NCBI RefSeq assembly: GCF_031583025.1
Contig: NZ_CP134062.1
Span: 2,976,001 to 3,040,000 of the forward strand
Direction of reading: 5' to 3'
DNA: 64,000 nt
Source: Mycobacterium sp. Z3061
GTDB taxonomy: Bacteria > Actinomycetota > Actinomycetes > Mycobacteriales > Mycobacteriaceae
Part shown: piece after piece, positions 59,525 through 64,000 of the stretch
How positions within the stretch are numbered: position 1 is the first letter of the stretch
Layout: each line of letters starts with the position of its first letter
Notes under the pieces: model-generated
Seen by the model: the letters and a program-made list of their open reading frames with translations, nothing else
Databases searched by the model: none
Told to the model about the DNA's origin: nothing
Translations under genes and position numbers: made by a program

Positions 59525-60862
59525 TCATCCCCCGAACAGCAGGTACAACCCCATGAAGGTGTAGCCGACCATCACCAGCATCATGGTGAGCTGCCCGGTC
59601 AGCTGATGTGCCGATGGCAGCAACCGCAGCGCCTTGTCGTGTGCGGCGATGACCGCCACGATGTGCCCGGTGACCACGCAGGTCACCTTGATGGTGGACA
59701 GGACGGCGGGGTGCATCGACAGGATGTAGGCGACCTGCCAGTCCCTGCTGAGCGGGTCGGCCAGCGCGATCACCGCCTGCTGGCCGCGCTCCACCAGATA
59801 GGTCAGGTAGTGCGCGAAGATGTAGCCGACCACGATCGGGATCAGCGAATGTGCCATCTGGCCGGGCAGGGCTCGCCGCTGCTCGGCGTCTACGCCGCCC
59901 GTCGCCCGCGCTGCCAGTGAAAACGTCAGTGCCACAATCGAAATGAACACGGTCAGACCGACTGTGCGCAGCGCCGACGACGTCACCGTCTCCGGCACCC
60001 CGTGCGCTCCGCGCGCGACCCCGTCGGCGAAATTGCGCCAGGTCGGCGACGCCGAGAAACTGTCGAATGCCGTGGAGCCGAGCAGCACCGCCAGCACCAT
60101 CACCACACCGGGCCGCACTGGCAGTGACGGCAGGTGATCGAACGGGTTGCCGACGACGATCTTGCCGGTCTCGCGATTACGCCAGAACGGGGACAACCGG
60201 GACACCGCCATGCTGTAGACGCCGAACGGGTCCACCCGCGCCAACCAGCGCTGCCCGCACAACCACGCGCCGGCGAACAGCACGACGCCGTAGACCAGCA
60301 GCCAGATCTTCACCGCGAACACCGAGGCCGAGTCGGGACTGGCCAGCTCCATCCAGACGAACGCGAACAGACCCAGAGCGGCCGGACGGTAACCCCAGCT
60401 CTCCGGATAGGAGACACGTGCCCGTCCCAGCCGCTCCGGCAGGCACCGCCGCAGCACGACGTAGACCGTCCGTACCGGGGACACGACCCGCCACACCGGC
60501 CCGAAAACCAGCGACAGCGCCACCAGCCCGACCCACAACAGGACGTAGAACGCGCCGAGCAGACCGTTGGCCTGCGTCTGCGGGCCGAACAACCCGGACA
60601 GCAGCACCCAGGCCGCGAACAGCAACGCCAGGCCCGCCACCACCCAGCGGGTGAGGCGGGCGTCAACCATCGTCGTCACCACGTCCGGCAAAGCGTGGCC
60701 CGGCTTGGCCGGATCGAACCGGGGCCGTTTCCACGCCAGGGCGACCAGCGCGAACGTGAACGTCAGTGCCCACGCCGCACCGATCAGCGCGAAGGTGTAG
60801 GGGACCGGGAGGTCGTTCGACCCGCCGAGGCCGTGCGCCAGCACCGCGCCGGCACTGGTCAC
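59525..60862 (-). CDS. Polytopic membrane protein, last gene of bioB-divergent operon
   Basis: A 445-residue protein with about 9-10 membrane helices. Conserved-looking polar features are HGLGGSNDLPVP at the N-terminus, CGQRWLARVDPFGVYSMAVS, NPFDHLPSLPVRPG, and histidines in or near late helices (QMAHSLIPIVVGYIFAHYLT, GHIVAVIAAHDKALRLL). I dimly recall similar proteins being auto-annotated as fenitrothion hydrolase, which would need checking. The GTG at 60862 overlaps the stop of the cupredoxin-like lipoprotein gene by 4 bases (GTGA), so the products are probably made together. Function unknown; paired His in helices could bind haem or metal. Confidence 0.82.
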   Translation of the reverse strand: MTSAGAVLAHGLGGSNDLPVPYTFALIGAAWALTFTFALVALAWKRPRFDPAKPGHALPDVVTTMVDARLTRWVVAGLALLFAAWVLLSGLFGPQTQANGLLGAFYVLLWVGLVALSLVFGPVWRVVSPVRTVYVVLRRCLPERLGRARVSYPESWGYRPAALGLFAFVWMELASPDSASVFAVKIWLLVYGVVLFAGAWLCGQRWLARVDPFGVYSMAVSRLSPFWRNRETGKIVVGNPFDHLPSLPVRPGVVMVLAVLLGSTAFDSFSASPTWRNFADGVARGAHGVPETVTSSALRTVGLTVFISIVALTFSLAARATGGVDAEQRRALPGQMAHSLIPIVVGYIFAHYLTYLVERGQQAVIALADPLSRDWQVAYILSMHPAVLSTIKVTCVVTGHIVAVIAAHDKALRLLPSAHQLTGQLTMMLVMVGYTFMGLYLLFGG

Positions 60863-61260
60863 GGCCGGACTTGGACGGTGGCGATCGTGCGCTTGAGGTG
60901 ATGCAGCTCGACGTCGACGTTGCCGGGAACGTCGACGCTGAATTGGAAGGTCTGGTTGGGCGCCGCGGCGATCTCGAACTTGTGATCAGGCACCGAATGC
61001 ACGTGCAACTCGTCGGTGACGTCGCTGGTGACCCGCAACGTGATCTGCTCTTTCACCCTGGCTTGCAGGGTGGCGTTGGTCGGTGTCACCTGGCCGTTGG
61101 CGATCGTGACCTCGATCGTCAGGCCGCCCGGCTGCGCGCTGGTGGACGCGGCCCCCGGCGCGGGGCTGCTGGACGTGTTGCCCGGCTTGCTGCCCCCACA
61201 ACCGACCAGTGCGCAGGCCAACACGGCCGCCCCCGCAGCGGCGAGAATGCGTGCCGTCAT
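60859..61260 (-). CDS. Cupredoxin-like lipoprotein
   Basis: A 133-residue lipoprotein: signal peptide MTARILAAAGAAVLACALVG with lipobox LVGC, a Ser/Pro/Ala linker, then one beta-sandwich domain (about 45-133). IEVTIANGQVTPTN and ITLRVTSDVTDELHVHSV match the first strands of cupredoxins such as the EfeO/plastocyanin-like group; FSVDVPGNVDVELHHLKRT holds the late His pair. There is no Cys or Met ligand in the usual blue-copper place, so metal binding, if any, would be through His (HVH and HH). It is exported and anchored to the outer face of the membrane, between two polytopic proteins of the same operon. Start ATG 61260 gives a normal signal peptide. Confidence 0.82.
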   Translation of the reverse strand: MTARILAAAGAAVLACALVGCGGSKPGNTSSSPAPGAASTSAQPGGLTIEVTIANGQVTPTNATLQARVKEQITLRVTSDVTDELHVHSVPDHKFEIAAAPNQTFQFSVDVPGNVDVELHHLKRTIATVQVRP

Positions 61261-61264
61261 CGCC

Positions 61265-63118
61265 TCAGGCCGCCCTGGGGAGGGGATGTTCTTCCTCCTC
61301 CACTCGTCGGGGTTTGGTCGTCTCGCCGTTGATCCGGCCCGCACCCCAGGTCAGGGCGGCGATCACCATCAGCGTGAAGATCAGCACCAGAATCGAGCCA
61401 GTGGTGAACAGCCACTCCGGCGCACTCGGGTCGCGCTCGCGCTGCAGGATGGTGTTCTCCAGGACGAACGGCCGGGTGATCACAGGCTGGGCCGGGATCT
61501 CGGGAGCCGGAATCGCCTCATCGGCCGGTGCGTAGATCGGCACGGCGGTCATGGTGTAGCCGTCCTGCACGCGCAGCAGGGTCTTCCACGATCCCCAGAC
61601 GGGAATGGGCTGGGTGCTGCGGTAGTGCGCTGGCCCGACCCGTTGCAGCCGATCGACGACCAGACCGCGCTGATTCTCCATCTTGCCCTGCCACGAGGTG
61701 ATCGACACCCAGTCGGGCTCGTCTTTGATCAGGTCGGGCGGGTTGATCTGAACATCGGCCGACACCATCTGCTTGCCGGGCTCGCCGGGCAGTTCGGTGA
61801 GCTTGATGGTCGCGGTGTTCTTGCTCGGGACATTGATGTGCAGGCCGTTGGCCACGGCGCCCCCGATCACCACGACGGTCGCCACGACGATCGAGATGCC
61901 GACTGCACGCGCCGGAAGCCGCTGTCCAGTCAGCACCATGCCCGTCAGTGCGCCGCAGATGCCCATCAACACCGCGACGGGCACCGACATGGCCAGGGCC
62001 TCGCCCCACATGCTGGTCGGCCACGGGTAGTGGTAGACCGCGCCTACCCACAGCGAACTCAGCCAGAGACCGACCGTTCCCACCAAGAGTCCGGACACCG
62101 CTCCGAAGGCGATCGGGCGCTTGAACAGGGGGCTGAGGGCGAGCAACTCGACGATCAGCGCCGGTCCGAGGTAGAGCGGGAACCAGTTGATCGGGGCGCC
62201 CAAGACCGGGCCGACGATGAACGCGACCGCGCCGCGCAGCGCGATCGCGAACAGGGCCGCGATGATCGCCGCGCCCTTCCCCAACGTCATGCGGGCCACG
62301 ACCAGCGCCAGTGCGGCGACCCCGGCGATCATCATCGGGTGAAATGCCAGGCGGAACTGCTGGACGCCGAAGTCGTATTCGATCTGGTAGACGGACAGGC
62401 CGATCAGCAGGCCGCCGCAGGACAGGTAGCGCAGCAACCGCACGAACGGCTTCTCCGGCGGCGCGTCCGGCAGTGCGCGGCCGCCTTCGTACTCGAGCAT
62501 GAGCACCGAGAACAGCGAGAGTCCGGCGCCGCCGATCATCATCAGGTGCGTCGGTCCCCACAGCGTCACGTCCTGGCCGAAGATGCGGTGCCAGATGTCG
62601 TCGAGCGGGAAGCCGAACAGGGCGTACATGCCGCAGCCGGCCATCAGGATCCCGCCGACCGGCGCGTGCCAGTTGTCGGTGATGCGCACCGGCGCCGGGC
62701 CGGGCTTGTCGAACGGCAGCACGATCGCGGTCATGCCGGCCAGGAAGATCCCGAACAGACCGAAGATGATGAAGTAGTGCGCCGGATTGGCCAGCGGACC
62801 AGGGTCGCGGCCTTCACCGATATGCCAGCTGACGTCCCAGATGAAACCGAACAGCGCGCAGATGATCGAGGACGTGTACACCAACACCGGTAGCGCCACC
62901 CAGGACGGGCGCCTGAACTTGACCCCGAGCCAGTCGGCGAACCGCTCCAGCCACATGATCCGGCGGGTGCGGTGCGCCCAGCCGATGCCCAGCATCACCA
63001 GCGTGATGACCAGCGCGGCGACGGAAAGCCCGATTACCTGATTGAGGGCGGCTCCTCGAGCCGCCGGTGCCTCCGCAACAACTGTCAATATCACCGCGAT
63101 CGCCTCCCGTTTGCGCAC
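61265..63118 (-). CDS. Polytopic protein with duplicated D-WH-D-PxH motif
   Basis: A 617-residue protein with about 12 membrane helices in the first ~430 residues and an external C-terminal region (~435-575, VSADVQINPPDLIKDEPDW) before a final helix. Two loop/helix-end motifs repeat: D95-x2-W98-H99-x5-D105-x6-P112-x-H114 and D173-x2-W176-H177-x5-D183-x5-P189-x-H191. The copper-site motif of particulate methane monooxygenase PmoC (D156, H160, H173), as I remember it, has the same order D-x2-WH-x5-D-x4-P-x-H. NWH151 and AFH260 add further His. This suggests a membrane metal centre, but overall homology to PmoC is not established. It starts at GTG 63118; later GTGs are possible. Upstream of the cupredoxin-like lipoprotein by 4 bases. 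Confidence 0.82.
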   Translation of the reverse strand: MRKREAIAVILTVVAEAPAARGAALNQVIGLSVAALVITLVMLGIGWAHRTRRIMWLERFADWLGVKFRRPSWVALPVLVYTSSIICALFGFIWDVSWHIGEGRDPGPLANPAHYFIIFGLFGIFLAGMTAIVLPFDKPGPAPVRITDNWHAPVGGILMAGCGMYALFGFPLDDIWHRIFGQDVTLWGPTHLMMIGGAGLSLFSVLMLEYEGGRALPDAPPEKPFVRLLRYLSCGGLLIGLSVYQIEYDFGVQQFRLAFHPMMIAGVAALALVVARMTLGKGAAIIAALFAIALRGAVAFIVGPVLGAPINWFPLYLGPALIVELLALSPLFKRPIAFGAVSGLLVGTVGLWLSSLWVGAVYHYPWPTSMWGEALAMSVPVAVLMGICGALTGMVLTGQRLPARAVGISIVVATVVVIGGAVANGLHINVPSKNTATIKLTELPGEPGKQMVSADVQINPPDLIKDEPDWVSITSWQGKMENQRGLVVDRLQRVGPAHYRSTQPIPVWGSWKTLLRVQDGYTMTAVPIYAPADEAIPAPEIPAQPVITRPFVLENTILQRERDPSAPEWLFTTGSILVLIFTLMVIAALTWGAGRINGETTKPRRVEEEEHPLPRAA

Positions 63119-63166
63119 CGCCGATGCCGACTAGGACGAACCTGTAATGCCCAAATGCCGGGCTGG

Positions 63167-63322
63167 TCAATCCTGCTTTTTGTCAGAGCTGCGACGGTTT
63201 CGCATTGCGACATACAACACCACCCCGACGACGATCAGCGCTGGCAGAAACGCTGGTATGGCCAGCCAGATCCCGTGGTCGGCCAGATAGGTGACGGGCG
63301 GATCGCTCATGGTGGTGTCCAT
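63167..63322 (-). CDS. 51-residue single-helix membrane protein
   Basis: A short gene with start ATG at 63322 (or 63310) and TGA at 63167. After a polar N-terminus (MDTTMSDPPVTYLADHG) comes one strongly hydrophobic helix (IWLAIPAFLPALIVVGVVLY), then a basic tail (RNRRSSDKKQD), so the N-terminus should face outward. It is the first gene of the four-gene membrane operon, 48 bases before the 617-residue protein, and divergent from bioB. The small size and place suggest an accessory subunit of the membrane complex. Family unknown to me. Confidence 0.65.
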   Translation of the reverse strand: MDTTMSDPPVTYLADHGIWLAIPAFLPALIVVGVVLYVAMRNRRSSDKKQD

Positions 63323-63393
63323 ACCCCCCAATTTCCGGAGTGAACTACGTCGCGCCGGTGCGCCCGCGCGGCATTCGCCGACGCGGCGCCCGC

Positions 63394-63399
63394 TACCCT
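63394..63399 (+). promoter_or_regulatory. Candidate -10 box of bioB (TACCCT)
   Basis: TACCCT matches TANNNT in the 180-base gap between the small membrane protein gene and bioB, giving a leader of roughly 100 bases, unlike the leaderless layout of bioA. Confidence 0.35.
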
Positions 63400-63502
63400 A
63401 ACCTGAACACCTTTTCATTCCGGCTGCCACAACGACGCGGCCGTGAGACGCAGATGTGGTCCGGCCATGCTCGGACGCGATCGACAAACAGGGGAGTACC
63501 CG

Positions 63503-64000
63503 GTGACTCAAGCGCCAACTCGACCGACCAGCGACGCCGGCCAGGGTGGCACTCATTCCGAAATTCTGGCGGTTGCCCGCGAGCAGGTGCTCGAGCGCGG
63601 TGAGGGATTGACGAAGGACCAGGTGCTGCGGGTCCTGCAGTTGCCCGATGACCGACTGGAAGAACTGCTCGCGCTGGCCCACGAAGTGCGGATGCGCTGG
63701 TGCGGGCCGGAGGTCGAGGTCGAGGGCATCATCAGCCTCAAGACCGGCGGCTGCCCGGAGGACTGTCACTTCTGTTCGCAGTCGGGTCTGTTCCAGTCGC
63801 CGGTGCGCAGCGCCTGGCTGGACGTCCCCAGCCTGGTCGAGGCCGCGAAGCAGACGGCCAAGTCCGGTGCGACCGAGTTCTGCATCGTGGCGGCCGTGCG
63901 CGGCCCGGACGAGCGGTTGCTCGCCCAGGTCGCCGCCGGCATCGAGGCGATCCGCAACGAGGTGGAGATCCAGATCGCCTGCTCGCTGGGGATGCTGAGC
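63503..64000 (+). CDS. bioB: Biotin synthase, 5' part (cut by window edge)
   Basis: The first 166 codons of biotin synthase, the radical-SAM enzyme that inserts sulphur into dethiobiotin. [14 protein letters not shown] has the CxxxCxxC cluster that binds the SAM [4Fe-4S]; [20 protein letters not shown] and [11 protein letters not shown] follow. GTG 63503 is preceded by AGGGGAG and gives [14 protein letters not shown], close to Rv1589. The gene continues beyond base 64000. It is separated from bioA-bioF-bioD by PE_PGRS and the membrane operon. Confidence 0.96.
   Translation, partial: MTQAPTRPTSDAGQGGTHSEILAVAREQVLERGEGLTKDQVLRVLQLPDDRLEELLALAHEVRMRWCGPEVEVEGIISLKTGGCPEDCHFCSQSGLFQSPVRSAWLDVPSLVEAAKQTAKSGATEFCIVAAVRGPDERLLAQVAAGIEAIRNEVEIQIACSLGMLS

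Noticed and set aside
61016..62893. 625-codon plus-strand open frame opposite the 617-residue membrane protein
   Set aside because: His/Arg/Gln-rich shadow of a membrane protein gene with no domain; the minus strand has clear membrane helices and start/stop linkage.

Overview
The window looks like chromosome of a slow-growing Mycobacterium outside the M. tuberculosis complex. The evidence is high GC, one PE and one PE_PGRS gene, mycobacterial marker genes (lspA-lprI-dnaE1-fadD11-plsB1-ilvA, treX-treY-treZ, bioA-bioF-bioD-bioB) and an order that follows the M. tuberculosis Rv1537-Rv1589 block with insertions and losses. M. tuberculosis names and order are recalled, not searched.

Layout. 1-4.3 kb: an M23-peptidase-like protein lacking one active-site His, an unknown protein, a sugar-nucleotide epimerase/dehydratase and a PE protein. 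4.5-5.9 kb: dinX. 5.9-12.9 kb: an accessory block between dinX and ansA (neighbours in M. tuberculosis) with a frame-shattered NRPS module (C-A-T-TE), an AT-richer gap, an acyl carrier protein and a fatty acyl-AMP ligase; it reads as a lipopeptide locus, decayed or badly sequenced. 13-24 kb: ansA, lspA, a pseudouridine synthase, tandem methyltransferase paralogues, a DGPF/YCII protein with its ECF42-type sigma factor, an AraC regulator divergent from an alcohol dehydrogenase, lprI without its usual partner glbN, and two SDR genes. 24-29.4 kb: three overlapping genes for PknD-like receptor kinases (kinase, membrane segment, NHL propeller), the last a degenerate pseudokinase. 29.5-33.6 kb: a START/SRPBCC protein and dnaE1. 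33.6-43.8 kb: a PPOX/MerR pair around a palindromic operator, an LCM-type methyltransferase, fadD11-plsB1 (phospholipid acylation), ilvA, a PPOX/MocR pair, a DUF4190 protein and yaaA. 43.8-53.2 kb: treX-treY-treZ (glycogen to trehalose), an OafA-like acyltransferase and a RipD-like inactive NlpC/P60 protein. 53.5-57.7 kb: the biotin operon bioA-bioF-bioD plus a 2H phosphoesterase. 57.7-59.4 kb: PE_PGRS. 59.5-63.3 kb: a four-gene membrane operon divergent from bioB, with a cupredoxin-like lipoprotein and a polytopic protein carrying two copies of a D-x2-WH-x5-D-x(5-6)-P-x-H motif like the metal site of PmoC/AmoC. bioB runs off the right edge.

The most interesting parts are the 59.5-63.3 kb operon, the kinase/pseudokinase operon, the NRPS-FAAL block, and several readable regulatory sites: an ECF42-type promoter, MerR and MocR operators, leaderless-type -10 boxes, and palindromic intergenic repeats that supply the C-terminal codons of two convergent genes.
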